NCBI GenBank assembly: GCA_964251675.1
Contig: CAXUKS010000012.1
Coordinates: 1-64,000 of the forward strand
From: JANXMY01 sp964251675
GTDB taxonomy: Bacteria; Armatimonadota; Armatimonadia; Armatimonadales; Capsulimonadaceae
Direction of reading: 5' to 3'
DNA length: 64,000 bases
In this document: one piece after another, positions 50,605 through 59,759 of the stretch
Layout: each line of letters begins with the position of its first letter
Numbering within the stretch: position 1 is the first letter of the stretch
Notes under the pieces: generated by a model
Seen by the model: only the letters and a program-made list of their open reading frames with translations
What the model was told of the DNA's origin: nothing
The model's database searches: none
Position numbers and translations under genes: made by a program

Positions 50605-52161
50605 ATGACCCCACGTATTTTTCATCGGCCCTTTCGCCCTCTCCTGCTGCCCCTCTGGCTGCTGTGCAGCCTCGCATTCACTGCGCCGGGCGCATTGGCC
50701 CAGATACCCGGCATCCCTGGCCTGCCCACGGGTCTTCCGGGGGCCGCACCCGCAGTGCCGAAGACGCCCAGTGCGCGGGTGACGCTGAACGGCAGCCGCG
50801 TGTTCGATATTTATGCCGCCACGCAGAACGCGGCGCAGGACCGGGCGGATTTGGTCAGCCTGCGGCTGGCACAGGCCCTGCAAAAAACCGAGCCGACCGA
50901 CCCGCCGCCGACCGTGACTACGCAGGTGGTGGGCGGCGAAACCGTGATTTTGCTGGCCGACCGGGCCGTGCTGACCGTGACGCAGGAAGACGCTGCCGCA
51001 AATGGCGAGACGACGGTGCAGCTTGCCGCCGACTGGACCACGACGATGGAAAAGGCGCTGACAGAGGCGCAGCGAGAGCGACGCCCTGGCTACTGGCGCG
51101 AGGCGGCGCTGGAAGCGGGCGGCATTGTGCTGGCGGCGGCGCTGCTGACGCTCGCCATCTGGCTGGTCGCCCACCGGCTGCTGGACCGGCCCGGCTGGCC
51201 GCTGCTTACTTTGGTCTGGCTGGTGGCCGCGTTCTTGATCACGAATCTGTTCCCGCAGACACGCCCCCTGCACCGGCTGCTGGGACACGGCATTATCCGT
51301 CCGGTGGGCATTCTGCTGATTATGGCGCTGCTTACGGCGGGCGCCTCGCGGCTGCTGACGCTGTTTTTGCGGCACGTTTTCCCGCCCATGCCCGATGACC
51401 TGTCTGCCGAGGAGCGCACGGAACGCACTTACCGGCGGCGGGCGACGCTGGGGGCGGTGGCAAGGATTACAGGCGTTTCTCTGCTTTGGATTATCGCGTC
51501 TGTGGTGTCCCTGAGCTGGATTGGCGTTAATTTGTCCGCCCTGCTGGCCTCGGCGGGGCTGATTGGCGTCGCGTTGGGCCTGGCGGCACAGGACACGATG
51601 AAGGACCTGGTAGCAGGCATCAATATCCTGCTGGATGACCGCTTCGGGGTCGGTGACAACATCGCCGTCGGCCAATTCTCAGGCACAGTAGAGAATTTAA
51701 ACTTGCGCGTGACACAGATACGGGATTCGTCCGGGCGGCTGATTACGTTCCCAAACCGCAGCATTGAAGCGGTTGCCAACGCCACGCAGCGATGGGCACA
51801 GGTGGACTTCAAGGCGGGGGTCTCGTATGATGCCGACCTGCGGCAGTCGATGGAGGTCATGGAGGGCGCGGCGGAGCAGCTTGCGGCGGACTGGCCGGAC
51901 CGCGTCCTGTCCCCGCCCAAGATGCTCGGGGTAGATGCCTTCAACCCTGCGGACATCACCCTGCGCCTCCTGATGCGAACGGTTCCCGGCGATCAGTGGG
52001 CCGTGGAGCGCGAGCTGCGCCTGCGGGTCAAGGAGGCGTTTGACAAGAACGGCATTTCGATGTCCACCACGCAGCGCACGGTGACGGTGCTGGAAAACGC
52101 ACCGGGCGCAGCGGGGCAGCAGGAAGCCGCCGTGCCCCAGGATGAGGGTGCGGCGGCTTAG
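50605..52161 (+). CDS. Mechanosensitive ion channel of the MscS family
   Basis: 518 residues. Signal peptide (to about ALAQ, 32), a periplasmic domain (about 45-160), three to four transmembrane helices (172-190, 200-215, 235-255, 290-310), then the pore helix LSALLASAGLIGVALGLAAQ with the Gly/Ala pattern of MscS TM3, and the cytoplasmic beta domain (DDRFGVGDNIAVGQFSGTVE, ITFPNRSIEAVANAT). It protects against hypo-osmotic shock. It resembles the medium-length MscS group with extra N-terminal parts. It diverges from the DUF1992 gene. Confidence 0.9.
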   Translation: MTPRIFHRPFRPLLLPLWLLCSLAFTAPGALAQIPGIPGLPTGLPGAAPAVPKTPSARVTLNGSRVFDIYAATQNAAQDRADLVSLRLAQALQKTEPTDPPPTVTTQVVGGETVILLADRAVLTVTQEDAAANGETTVQLAADWTTTMEKALTEAQRERRPGYWREAALEAGGIVLAAALLTLAIWLVAHRLLDRPGWPLLTLVWLVAAFLITNLFPQTRPLHRLLGHGIIRPVGILLIMALLTAGASRLLTLFLRHVFPPMPDDLSAEERTERTYRRRATLGAVARITGVSLLWIIASVVSLSWIGVNLSALLASAGLIGVALGLAAQDTMKDLVAGINILLDDRFGVGDNIAVGQFSGTVENLNLRVTQIRDSSGRLITFPNRSIEAVANATQRWAQVDFKAGVSYDADLRQSMEVMEGAAEQLAADWPDRVLSPPKMLGVDAFNPADITLRLLMRTVPGDQWAVERELRLRVKEAFDKNGISMSTTQRTVTVLENAPGAAGQQEAAVPQDEGAAA

Positions 52162-52177
52162 AAGCGGCGGTTTTCTC

Positions 52178-53509
52178 TCACCGCTCCAGCGGTACGCTGC
52201 CCCGGAATGTGTCGCGGGTCGTGATGGTCTTCAGCGCCACCGCCTTGCCGGTGCGGGCCGACTCATAAATGGCGTCCATGATGCGCTGGTCCTGCAAGCC
52301 TTCCTCGCCGGGCGTCCAGGGCGTCTTGTCCTGCATCACACACAGAGCCATGTGGTCCATCTCCAGCGCGAACTGGTTTGCCGGGGGCAGGGAGGGCGAA
52401 TCACGGTGAGCGATTTTTCCCTGGGCGTAGTCCATCTCCATACGCAGGCTATTGTAGGCGAAGGCCGGGTCCAAACCAAACCAGCCGGTCTCCGCATGCA
52501 CCCGGTAGCGGCGGCTCTGGTGGGTGCCGTAAGTGGTGGCATGGTTGGACTGTATGCCGCTGGGGAAGCGCATCTGCCACGTCACCATTTCCTCCACTTC
52601 GGCAAAGCGCGGGTCGCCGGGCGTGCTGTAGGTGCGGGCGAAGACTTCGTTCGGCTCTTCGCCCGTCAAGTAGCGCGTGGTGTTGAGGCAGTACAGGCCG
52701 ACATCGGGGAGCGCCCCACCCCCGGCCAGCGCCTTTTTCTGCCGCCACTGGTTTGGGTCGCCCTGGTTCTGGCCGTTGACGCACTCAATCAGCTTGACTT
52801 TGCCAAACTGGCCGTTCTGCACGAGCTGCCGGGCCATGCGGTTGGTCGGCTCATACTGGATGCGGTAGGCGATCATCAGCTTCTTGCCTGCGGTGCGGCA
52901 GGCGTCGATCATCTGCTGGCACTCTTTCACGGACACAGCCATTGGCTTTTCGCACAGGATATGCTTCCCGGCTTTTGCGCCTCGAATTGTGTATTCGGCG
53001 TGCTGGGAGTTCGGCAGGACGATGTAAATAATATCCACATCCGGGTTGTCTTTGATGCTGTCGTAAGTGTCATAACTGTAGACGCTTTTCGGGTCAATCC
53101 CATACTGCGCGGCCACTTCGGCGGCCTTGTCCGGCGTACCGCTGACAAGTGCGGTCAGCTTGCAGTATTTGGTCTGGCCCAGGGCGGGAAGGATCTGCTC
53201 CAAAGACAGCGTGCCGAGGCCGACCACGGCGATGCCGAGGCGTTTTTCGGGCGGCAGAGGCAGCGGCGGGCCGCCGGTCTCCTGCTCGGTAGGGGCGTTC
53301 AGTCTGGGCAGCGGGATCGGCTTTGTGGCGGGCGCTTCGGGCCTAGCAATGGGGGGCGCGGGCGGCACGGCGGCCTGTGCCAGTACGCGGGGGGCAGCCT
53401 CAGCCAGCAGCCCGGCGGCGGCAATACCCGCCCCCGCAGTTTTCAGAAACGAACGGCGGGTCAGGTCGGTTTCGGAGGCAGGCGTATCGAAAATGGGCGT
53501 ATCGGACAT
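52178..53509 (-). CDS. Tat-exported Gfo/Idh/MocA oxidoreductase
   Basis: 443 residues. Twin-arginine signal TRRSFLKTAGAGIAAAGLL, a Pro-rich linker, Rossmann domain (RLGIAVVGLGTLSLEQILPA, ILCEKPMAVSVKECQQMIDA with the catalytic Lys) and C-terminal domain (GGGALPDVGLYCLNTTRY). Tat export fits a folded enzyme with bound NADP, like glucose-fructose oxidoreductase. It probably oxidises sugars in the periplasm. GGAA precedes the ATG. It is the last gene of a four-gene minus-strand group with the GH1-like hydrolase, cupin and propeller protein. Confidence 0.88.
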   Translation of the reverse strand: MSDTPIFDTPASETDLTRRSFLKTAGAGIAAAGLLAEAAPRVLAQAAVPPAPPIARPEAPATKPIPLPRLNAPTEQETGGPPLPLPPEKRLGIAVVGLGTLSLEQILPALGQTKYCKLTALVSGTPDKAAEVAAQYGIDPKSVYSYDTYDSIKDNPDVDIIYIVLPNSQHAEYTIRGAKAGKHILCEKPMAVSVKECQQMIDACRTAGKKLMIAYRIQYEPTNRMARQLVQNGQFGKVKLIECVNGQNQGDPNQWRQKKALAGGGALPDVGLYCLNTTRYLTGEEPNEVFARTYSTPGDPRFAEVEEMVTWQMRFPSGIQSNHATTYGTHQSRRYRVHAETGWFGLDPAFAYNSLRMEMDYAQGKIAHRDSPSLPPANQFALEMDHMALCVMQDKTPWTPGEEGLQDQRIMDAIYESARTGKAVALKTITTRDTFRGSVPLER

Positions 53510-53535
53510 GGGACTTTCCTGTCTAATCGGGGGTT

Positions 53536-54894
53536 CTAACTATCTGTCTTCAACCGGGCCGGGCCGGGCGTCAGAGCCAGAAGCTCGGCGTGGGGCATGA
53601 GGGCCATCTGGCCGAACTCTTGGAGCAATTGACGGTACGCCCCGGCAACCGGGCGGGGGCGGCGCTCCAGGTCGTACAGGCCGCAGGCGTTGACAACGCC
53701 TTTCTTTTCAGCCAGCTCAATATCCCAGTCAATCTGGTCAATCAGGCTGTACCAGGTAAAGCCCAGCACGGGAACGCCGTCGCCGCGCATTCGGAGAATG
53801 TTGCGGAACTGCTTCCAGAGCCATGACGGTGCGGCCTCGGGGTCCAGCGTGTTGGTCTCGGTGTGCATGATGGGCATGAAGTAGCGTTTGTAATAAAGCT
53901 GTGTCAGGCCGTACCAGCCCATCACATCTTCGGCGGGCAGCAGGGAGCCGTCGGGCAGCATCAGATGCTCATTGCGCCCGTAGTAGTCGTTGCCCATGAC
54001 CTGGTAGCCGGGCGGCTTTCCGGCCATGAACCACTCGTACTGTTCGCGTGTCAGCCCGTTGTCCATCATGTACAGGCAGACATTGGCGCTCGGCGGATGG
54101 GCATACAGCAGGTCCAGTGACAAAAAGCGCAGCTCGTTTTCCAGCAGCACTTCTTTGTCCGGCACGGCTTTCATTTGATGCGTATATTCAGCGGACTCGC
54201 TCTGCACGATGACGACATCGGGCCGACGCCGGGCGATGCGCTGATTGGCAAGAATAGATGCCGCGCACAGATGCTTCAAAGCGGTGACAAAGCCCTGCGG
54301 GTCCTGAAGCTGTTCGTTCCAGAGGCCCTGCAGGGCGCTGGCTTTGGCGGTGACATAAATCTCGTTGACAGGCGTGTAAAACCGCACCCAGGGATACCGC
54401 TCGGCGACGGCATCGGCATAGTCGGCGAAGTAAACGGGCAGCTCCGGGTTCTGGAAATTGCCCAGCCAGTCCGGCACGCCAAAGTGCAGCAGGTCCAGAA
54501 TAGGCGTGATGCCCAGCCGCTGCATCTCGGCCATCACCAGGTCAGCAAACTCCCAGTCATAGCGCCCTGGCCCCAGGTGGATGTTATAGTAGGGCAATCC
54601 GTAGCGCAGAAAGCGCAGGCCCAGCTCTTGGACAAGCGCCAGGTCTTTCTGCCAGTGCTTGTAATGTCCGCACTCATCCAGCAAATCGCGCCGGGTTTTT
54701 CCGCCGTCAATGGTCGGATACGAGCATTCAATCCCCGTCGCAAACCAGAAGTTGTTGGACAAATCGGTCGGCAGCCCGCCGCCGGACCCGGAGGCCGCCC
54801 CGCCAAACTCATCGCCCGGATTGCATGAAGCATCGCCGCGCTGCTTCAAAATCCCCAGAAAATCTTCCGGCACGCCATCCCTGCTTTCTAACAA
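53536..54894 (-). CDS. GH1-like beta-glycosidase
   Basis: 452 residues, no signal peptide. A TIM-barrel glycosidase of clan A: FATGIECSYPTIDGGKTRRD, FLRYGLPYYNIHLGPGRYDW, acid/base Glu in FYTPVNEIYV (near 166), nucleophile Glu in IMHTETNT (near 343) and FTWYSLIDQIDW. It looks like the divergent GH1 branch common near sugar oxidoreductases. Start: a TTG at 54894, seven bases after the cupin stop, is the outermost; the true start is uncertain because the first 30 residues are not family-like. Confidence 0.82.
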   Translation of the reverse strand: MLESRDGVPEDFLGILKQRGDASCNPGDEFGGAASGSGGGLPTDLSNNFWFATGIECSYPTIDGGKTRRDLLDECGHYKHWQKDLALVQELGLRFLRYGLPYYNIHLGPGRYDWEFADLVMAEMQRLGITPILDLLHFGVPDWLGNFQNPELPVYFADYADAVAERYPWVRFYTPVNEIYVTAKASALQGLWNEQLQDPQGFVTALKHLCAASILANQRIARRRPDVVIVQSESAEYTHQMKAVPDKEVLLENELRFLSLDLLYAHPPSANVCLYMMDNGLTREQYEWFMAGKPPGYQVMGNDYYGRNEHLMLPDGSLLPAEDVMGWYGLTQLYYKRYFMPIMHTETNTLDPEAAPSWLWKQFRNILRMRGDGVPVLGFTWYSLIDQIDWDIELAEKKGVVNACGLYDLERRPRPVAGAYRQLLQEFGQMALMPHAELLALTPGPARLKTDS

Positions 54895-54900
54895 GCGAAG

Positions 54901-55245
54901 TTAGGACTCGTCGCGCCCATGCACCTGCGCGGGCGGGTGCGTGGCTTCGACAGCGGTGAACGGCTCTAGAATCTTGTAGGTATGCAATGCGCCCACGGGG
55001 ACGACCCAGGAGTCGCCTGCTTCCAGCAGCACAACTTGATCGTTGTCCAGGTGCAGCTCGGCGCGTCCCTTGATCACATACCCAACGGTTTCATAGTCCC
55101 GCACGGTCATGATTTTGGGGTCGGCGATTGGGGTTTCTTCCCACAGGCGCATGGCAAGGCTTTTGCCGGAAGCCAGGTATTTCTGGCCCATCTCGCCATG
55201 CGGCGAATGCGTGGAGTCAACTTTGGTCACGGTGGTATCTGACAT
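54901..55245 (-). CDS. Small cupin protein
   Basis: 114 residues with a single cupin barrel: VGYVIKGRAELHLDNDQVVL (motif 1 region, His reduced), GDSWVVPVGALHTYKIL (motif 2). Small cupins bind metals or sugars, or act as quercetinase or isomerase-like enzymes; no specific activity can be assigned. AGGAA lies upstream of the ATG at 55245; an open frame continues upstream but is out of character and overlaps the next gene. Confidence 0.8.
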   Translation of the reverse strand: MSDTTVTKVDSTHSPHGEMGQKYLASGKSLAMRLWEETPIADPKIMTVRDYETVGYVIKGRAELHLDNDQVVLLEAGDSWVVPVGALHTYKILEPFTAVEATHPPAQVHGRDES

Positions 55246-55256
55246 GATATCGTTTC

Positions 55257-56435
55257 CTATTTTCCTAACATGACGGGCTTGGAGCCGTTGGACTGGCGGA
55301 GCAGCAAAATTGGCTTCTGGCGCAGGTCTTTGCCGTAGTGGAACTTGGGCAGGCGGTTGAGCTGGTCGGCGGTGAAGAACATCACGCCGTCGGCGCGGAA
55401 CGAGATGCTGTCCGGCCACACCAGCAGCGGCCCTGACGCGACGGTCACGTACTTGCCCGTCGGGGTGCGGCGCTTGACGGCATTGTGCTCGTAGTCGGTC
55501 AGATAAACGTTCCCGGCGGCGTCGGCTTCAATGCCGTCCGAGGCAAAGCCTTTGTCGCCCAGGTCTTCTACGGTAGCGGAAACCTGTTCGTTGGTGGCCT
55601 TCGGGTCGGCCAGCATCTGCGTGCTGACCCGGTACAGATGATGGCCTTCATTGGGGCAGTAATAGAGGTACTTGCCGTCGGGCGTCAGCGTCAGCCCGTC
55701 TGCCCCCGTGGTGTCACGCTGGGGCGGCACACCCCGCGCCTTGCGCTTCAGCACAGGAATGCTTTCCACCACCGGCACAAAGCCCGGCTCCGCCTTTGTG
55801 GAAGGGTGGTCGTTCAGGCGGCGGCGGCTTGTGCCCGAGGCTAGATCCACCACAACGATCCCGTTGGGGCCTTTCTCGGACGAGTCCGTGATAAACGCGG
55901 TTCCGGCTTTGCCCAGCCGCAGGTCCACGCGCACATCGTTCAAGTAGGCGTTCGGCCCGGCGATCTCAGACGGGAACAATATCTTTCTGACGATTTTATT
56001 GGTCGCCAGATCGACGCACACCAGCTTGGGGCCGCCAAACGACACCGGGCTGGTTTTAATGATGCCTAAATCCAGCAGCCACAGGCGGTCTTTGGCGTCC
56101 ACGGTCAGGCCCTGTACGGACACCAGACGCTCCGCCTGCGGCCTGCGGCTCAGGCGGTTGATGGCGGCATTGGGGTAGGCATAGGCTTTGCCGTTTTTGA
56201 TCTCGCCCGCCGAAAAGGGTCCCTGATCGAAGGCACGGGGGAAGGACATAAAAATCCGGCCCTTTTGAGAAACGACGACGCCAATCGGGGTCGGGCCATA
56301 AAACCGGGCAGCGATGCTGACCGGCGGCGTGCTGGGGACGGTATTAATCGGCGCGGCCAGGGCGGCAGAGGCGGCAGACGAAAAAAGCAGGGCTGCCGCC
56401 AGAGTATTTCGCAGAAAATTTGGGGAGACGTTCAT
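55257..56435 (-). CDS. Major royal jelly protein-like secreted propeller
   Basis: 392 residues. Signal peptide (NTLAAALLFSSAASAALAAP), then a six-bladed beta-propeller with MRJP/yellow family marks: IGVVVSQKGRIFMSFPR, VQGLTVDAKDRLWLLDLG, YLNDVRVDLR, FITDSSEKGPNGIVVVDL, TGADGLTLTPDGKYLYYCP, GIEADAAGNVYLTDYEHNAV. Bacterial members may be lactonases or sugar-binding proteins. The ATG at 56435 is used. It heads the four-gene minus-strand group and lies 11 bases before the cupin. Confidence 0.88.
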   Translation of the reverse strand: MNVSPNFLRNTLAAALLFSSAASAALAAPINTVPSTPPVSIAARFYGPTPIGVVVSQKGRIFMSFPRAFDQGPFSAGEIKNGKAYAYPNAAINRLSRRPQAERLVSVQGLTVDAKDRLWLLDLGIIKTSPVSFGGPKLVCVDLATNKIVRKILFPSEIAGPNAYLNDVRVDLRLGKAGTAFITDSSEKGPNGIVVVDLASGTSRRRLNDHPSTKAEPGFVPVVESIPVLKRKARGVPPQRDTTGADGLTLTPDGKYLYYCPNEGHHLYRVSTQMLADPKATNEQVSATVEDLGDKGFASDGIEADAAGNVYLTDYEHNAVKRRTPTGKYVTVASGPLLVWPDSISFRADGVMFFTADQLNRLPKFHYGKDLRQKPILLLRQSNGSKPVMLGK

Positions 56436-56578
56436 GGCCTTTCTGTTACCACACACCGGGCACGGCCAAACCTGCCCGGCCCGGACTTCTAGGTAGGAGT
56501 CCTTAAGTTTTGGGGAGATTTATCCGATAATTTTAAAAGTAAGACCAGCTTAAAAGCCGTTCTAGAACTTGTTCAACT

Positions 56579-57256
56579 ATGTATCCACTGCTACTGACCC
56601 TTCAATCGTTCCCGGACATCACGCTGCCTTTGCCCGCTGCCATTCTGCTCGGACTGCTGCTGCTGACTTTGCTGCTCTGGGCAGGAAGTCAGGCCCGGAT
56701 TGCCCGCCGCCATGCGCGGGACGCCGCCGCCGCCAACATTGAGATGGAAGCAGCCAATACCACGCTGCGCGATCATCAGCAGGAGCTGGAAGAAAGCGCC
56801 CAAAGCTTGACGGGCGTGAACACATTGCTGGCACAGGCATCGGGGCGGTTCCAGGAGCTGTTTCAGGGCCTGCCCGTCGCCTGCGTGTGCTGCGACGGGG
56901 ATGGGCGCATTATGGAGTGGAACCGGGCTTGGTCGCAGCTTTATGGGATGGACAGCCCGCTGGGGCAGAAAGTGACGGCGCTGACGGACACGCCGCTGCT
57001 GGCCGAAGCGATTGATGCCGCGCTGGCCGGGGACGCCTGCGAGGGCCTGGAATGGACACACCGGCAGGCAGACGGAAGGGATGTGCAGGTCTATTCCAGC
57101 TTGTTTCCCCTGCGGGCGGCGGACGGGTCGGTGTCAGGGGTGATCGCGGCGGATGTGGACATCAGCGCCCAGCATCAGGCAGAAATCGCCCTGCGGCAGA
57201 GCGAAGAGCGGATGCACGCACTTTGCAACACGACCTCGCGGCAGGAGCTGACGTAG
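56579..57256 (+). CDS. PAS sensor part of a GGDEF protein, cut by an amber codon
   Basis: 225 residues: a transmembrane helix (LPLPAAILLGLLLLTLLLW, about 17-35), coiled coil (to about 85), and a PAS domain (90-210: FQELFQGLPVACVCCDGDGR, GVIAADVDISAQHQAE). The next codons read HALCNTTSRQELT and then TAG (57254-57256). The same frame goes on without a gap as EQKTEALLDMGREQFGLEIG, a normal GAF start, so the two parts were one gene. Without the GGDEF part this product is a sensor without output. Confidence 0.8.
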   Translation: MYPLLLTLQSFPDITLPLPAAILLGLLLLTLLLWAGSQARIARRHARDAAAANIEMEAANTTLRDHQQELEESAQSLTGVNTLLAQASGRFQELFQGLPVACVCCDGDGRIMEWNRAWSQLYGMDSPLGQKVTALTDTPLLAEAIDAALAGDACEGLEWTHRQADGRDVQVYSSLFPLRAADGSVSGVIAADVDISAQHQAEIALRQSEERMHALCNTTSRQELT

Positions 57257-57283
57257 GAACAAAAAACCGAAGCTCTGCTGGAC

Positions 57284-58693
57284 ATGGGCCGGGAGCAGTT
57301 CGGGCTGGAAATCGGGATCGTGGCGCGTGTCACAGGTGAGCAGTACGAGGTGCGCCACGCGCTGTCGCCGGGCGATGCCATTTCCGCAGGCACGAAGCTG
57401 ACTATGAGCGGGACTTACTGTGCCGAGGCGCTGGCACTGGCCGATGTAGTGGGCTTTGAGGAAGCCAGGGCCACAGAGCGGCGCGGGACAGTTTCTCATC
57501 AAACGGGGCTGGAAGCGTACCTGGGGACGCCCATTCGCGTGAGCGGCGAAATCTGGGGGATGCTGTGCTTTGCCGGGCGGCAGCCCCACCCGCGTCTGTT
57601 TACGAGCGGCGACCGGGAGCTGGTGCGTCTGATGGCGCAGTGGGTCGGCGGCGAGATTGCGCGGTGCAAGGCCGAGGAAGCAGTGCAGATGAGCGAGGCC
57701 CGGTTCCGCGAGGCGATTGCAGCCATGTCCGAAGGGCTGATCGTGATGGACGCACAGGGAATCATCCGGCTGTGGAACGACTCGGCGGAGCGCATTCTGG
57801 GGGTGACACGCGGGCATGTCGGCGGCTGGCGTCCGCCGCGCCCGGATTTTGCTGCCGTGCGCGAAGACGGAACCTCGTTCCCGGAAGGCAGCTACCCCCT
57901 GATGGCGTCTCTGCGGCGGGGCGAAGTGCAGCAGGGAGTCGTCATGGGCCTGCCGGTCGGGGGCGGCGCGATGCGTTGGGTGTCGGTCTCTTCGCGCCCG
58001 CTGGCGGCCTCGGAGGGCACGGCTCCGGGCGGCGTCGTCGCTACCTTCGCGGACATCACGGACCGGCGGCGCGACGAGGCGCAAATTTGCGTTCAGATGG
58101 CGCAGATCAAAGAATACACGTCGGTGCTGGAAGACCAGAAGCTGCAGATGGAGGCGGTCAACGCGGAACTGGAGGCGCTGGCTCTGCGCGACGGGCTGAC
58201 GGGCCTCGGCAACCGACGGGCGTTTGAGCAGCGGATGACGCTGGAGCTGAGCCGGGCGGCCCGTTACGGTCATGCCCTGTCGCTGGTGATGCTGGACGTA
58301 GACTTCTTCAAAGAATATAATGACACGTTCGGCCATGTTGACGGCGATGAAGTGCTGCGGATTCTGGCCGATGCCCTGACCGAGCGGGGCCGCGAGACGG
58401 ATTTTTTCGCCCGCTACGGCGGCGAAGAGTTTGCGATCATCCTGCCCCATACCGACGGGGCTGGCGCACTGGTGGTCGCTGAGCGCCTGCGCCGCCGTCT
58501 GGAAGCCCTGCGCTGGCCGCGTCGGGCGGTGACGGCAAGCTTCGGTGCGGCGACGCTGCACCCGGCGATGACGAAGGAAGAAGACCTGATCCGGGCCGCC
58601 GATGCCGCGCTCTATATGGCTAAAAACGCGGGACGCAACCGGGTCAAGCACGCGCATTCGCTGCCAGACAGCGCGGCGGTGCTTGCGGTCTGA
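57284..58693 (+). CDS. GAF-PAS-GGDEF diguanylate cyclase part
   Basis: 469 residues from an internal ATG. GAF domain (1-130: REQFGLEIGIVARVTGEQYE, YLGTPIRVSGEIWGMLCF), PAS domain (145-265: AAMSEGLIVMDAQGIIRLWN), coiled coil, and a GGDEF domain (295-455) with DGLTGLGNRRAFEQ and the active site RYGGEEFAII, so c-di-GMP synthesis is possible. It is in frame with the sensor part upstream; amber read-through or internal initiation would be needed. No ribosome site is evident at this ATG. Confidence 0.85.
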   Translation: MGREQFGLEIGIVARVTGEQYEVRHALSPGDAISAGTKLTMSGTYCAEALALADVVGFEEARATERRGTVSHQTGLEAYLGTPIRVSGEIWGMLCFAGRQPHPRLFTSGDRELVRLMAQWVGGEIARCKAEEAVQMSEARFREAIAAMSEGLIVMDAQGIIRLWNDSAERILGVTRGHVGGWRPPRPDFAAVREDGTSFPEGSYPLMASLRRGEVQQGVVMGLPVGGGAMRWVSVSSRPLAASEGTAPGGVVATFADITDRRRDEAQICVQMAQIKEYTSVLEDQKLQMEAVNAELEALALRDGLTGLGNRRAFEQRMTLELSRAARYGHALSLVMLDVDFFKEYNDTFGHVDGDEVLRILADALTERGRETDFFARYGGEEFAIILPHTDGAGALVVAERLRRRLEALRWPRRAVTASFGAATLHPAMTKEEDLIRAADAALYMAKNAGRNRVKHAHSLPDSAAVLAV

Positions 58694-58815
58694 GGCTATT
58701 TTTGCTCCGCAGTGCTTCTGATATTCTTCTGCTGGCCGGGGGCGTTTATCGTCTTCGGTTCTTTGCGGTTCCCCGGATTGTTTCCAGCCTATTTCCGCAG
58801 CAAACTGCTTTCCTG

Positions 58816-58844
58816 TTGACAAACGGCCCCGGCGTGTGTATAAT
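58816..58844 (+). promoter_or_regulatory. Perfect consensus promoter of the TonB operon
   Basis: TTGACA, 17 bases, TATAAT, no mismatch in either box. Transcription start is expected near 58851, leaving a leader of about 220 bases. Confidence 0.88.
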
Positions 58845-58850
58845 ATCCCA

Positions 58851-59072
58851 CGTCGCTGACCCAATGCCGCCGCTGTGCCAATGAAGTCCAGGCGTTTTTA
58901 TCGGTTTTGGGAACTAAACGCGCAAGGAATCGCTTCATACATTCCATGAAGCACAGCTCAAGACAAAACAAGTCTCTGAAAGCTCCCTGTTTGTCGGACG
59001 ATGCTGTCCGGTTGTAACCGGGGGCTTTTTCGTATTTCAGTTTTTCGGATTTAAAGGAGCATCAGTCCCGAT
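58851..59072 (+). ncRNA. Structured 5' leader of the TonB operon (possible riboswitch or attenuator)
   Basis: About 220 bases without a gene. Stems seen: GCGTTT/AAACGC (58892-58897, 58916-58921), GCTTCAT/ATGAAGC (58932-58938, 58946-58952), AGAC/GTCT (58961, 58972), and a closing stem AAAGCTCCC/GGGGGCTTT (58979-58987, 59020-59028) around CGGAC/GTCCG that ends in five T. The last unit looks like a terminator before the ExbB start. No known riboswitch consensus was recognised. The stretch from 58694 to the promoter holds nothing else. Confidence 0.5.
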
Positions 59073-59759
59073 ATGTTCAACCCACTTAGTTTTATGCACG
59101 CCGGGGGTCCGGTGATGTGGCCTCTGCTGGCCTGCGCCATCATTGCGGTGGCCGTGATGATCGAGCGAGCCTGGTTTATCACCCGTGCGTCGGCGGACAA
59201 CGAGGTGCTTTCGGAGCAGGTGCGCGAGCATCTGACCGCTGGCAAGGTCAATGAGGCACTGGCGGTCTGCGACGAGCATCCCGGCCCGGTCTCCGGCCTG
59301 CTGGCAAGCGGCATCCGCAACCGCAACATGGACTCGGACACGATTGAGCGGACGATGGAAGAGCTGGCCCTGCGCGAGACTCCCCTGCTTTATCGCCGTC
59401 TCGGGTGGCTGGATACGATTATCACCATTGCCCCCCTGCTGGGCCTGCTGGGCACGGTCACCGGTATGATCAAGTCGTTCCATGTCGTCGGCTCGTCCCA
59501 GGGCCTGAACAATCCAAACGCGATCACCGGCGGTGTTGCCGAGGCGCTGCTGGCGACGGCCACGGGACTGGCGATTGCGATTGTGACGCTGGTAGGCTAC
59601 AACTTCCTGACCGAAAAGGTCAAAGAGATCATCGCCGAAATGGAAATCCGGGCCACGCAGCTCATGAACATCCTGGCTGGAATGCGCGGCGAGGGCCTGC
59701 GAAGTGAAGGGTTGAAGGGCGAGGGGGTGCGCGGTGAAACTACAGCGAGCCGAGCTTAA
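59073..59759 (+). CDS. exbB: ExbB/TolQ-type proton channel subunit
   Basis: 228 residues, three transmembrane helices: GGPVMWPLLACAIIAVAVMI, then the MotA/TolQ/ExbB signature IITIAPLLGLLGTVTGMIKS and ALLATATGLAIAIVTLVGYN. It couples proton flow to TonB. The C-terminal tail carries a degenerate repeat GEGLRSEGLKGEGVRGE. AGGAG lies 15 bases before the ATG. Its end overlaps the first exbD by 26 bp. Confidence 0.93.
   Translation: MFNPLSFMHAGGPVMWPLLACAIIAVAVMIERAWFITRASADNEVLSEQVREHLTAGKVNEALAVCDEHPGPVSGLLASGIRNRNMDSDTIERTMEELALRETPLLYRRLGWLDTIITIAPLLGLLGTVTGMIKSFHVVGSSQGLNNPNAITGGVAEALLATATGLAIAIVTLVGYNFLTEKVKEIIAEMEIRATQLMNILAGMRGEGLRSEGLKGEGVRGETTASRA

Noticed and set aside
37629..57256. TAG read as a sense codon (two interrupted genes with in-frame TAG)
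   Set aside because: Several intact genes here end in TAG at the expected family length (glmM, cdaA, the S53 peptidase, permease 1), so TAG is an ordinary stop.
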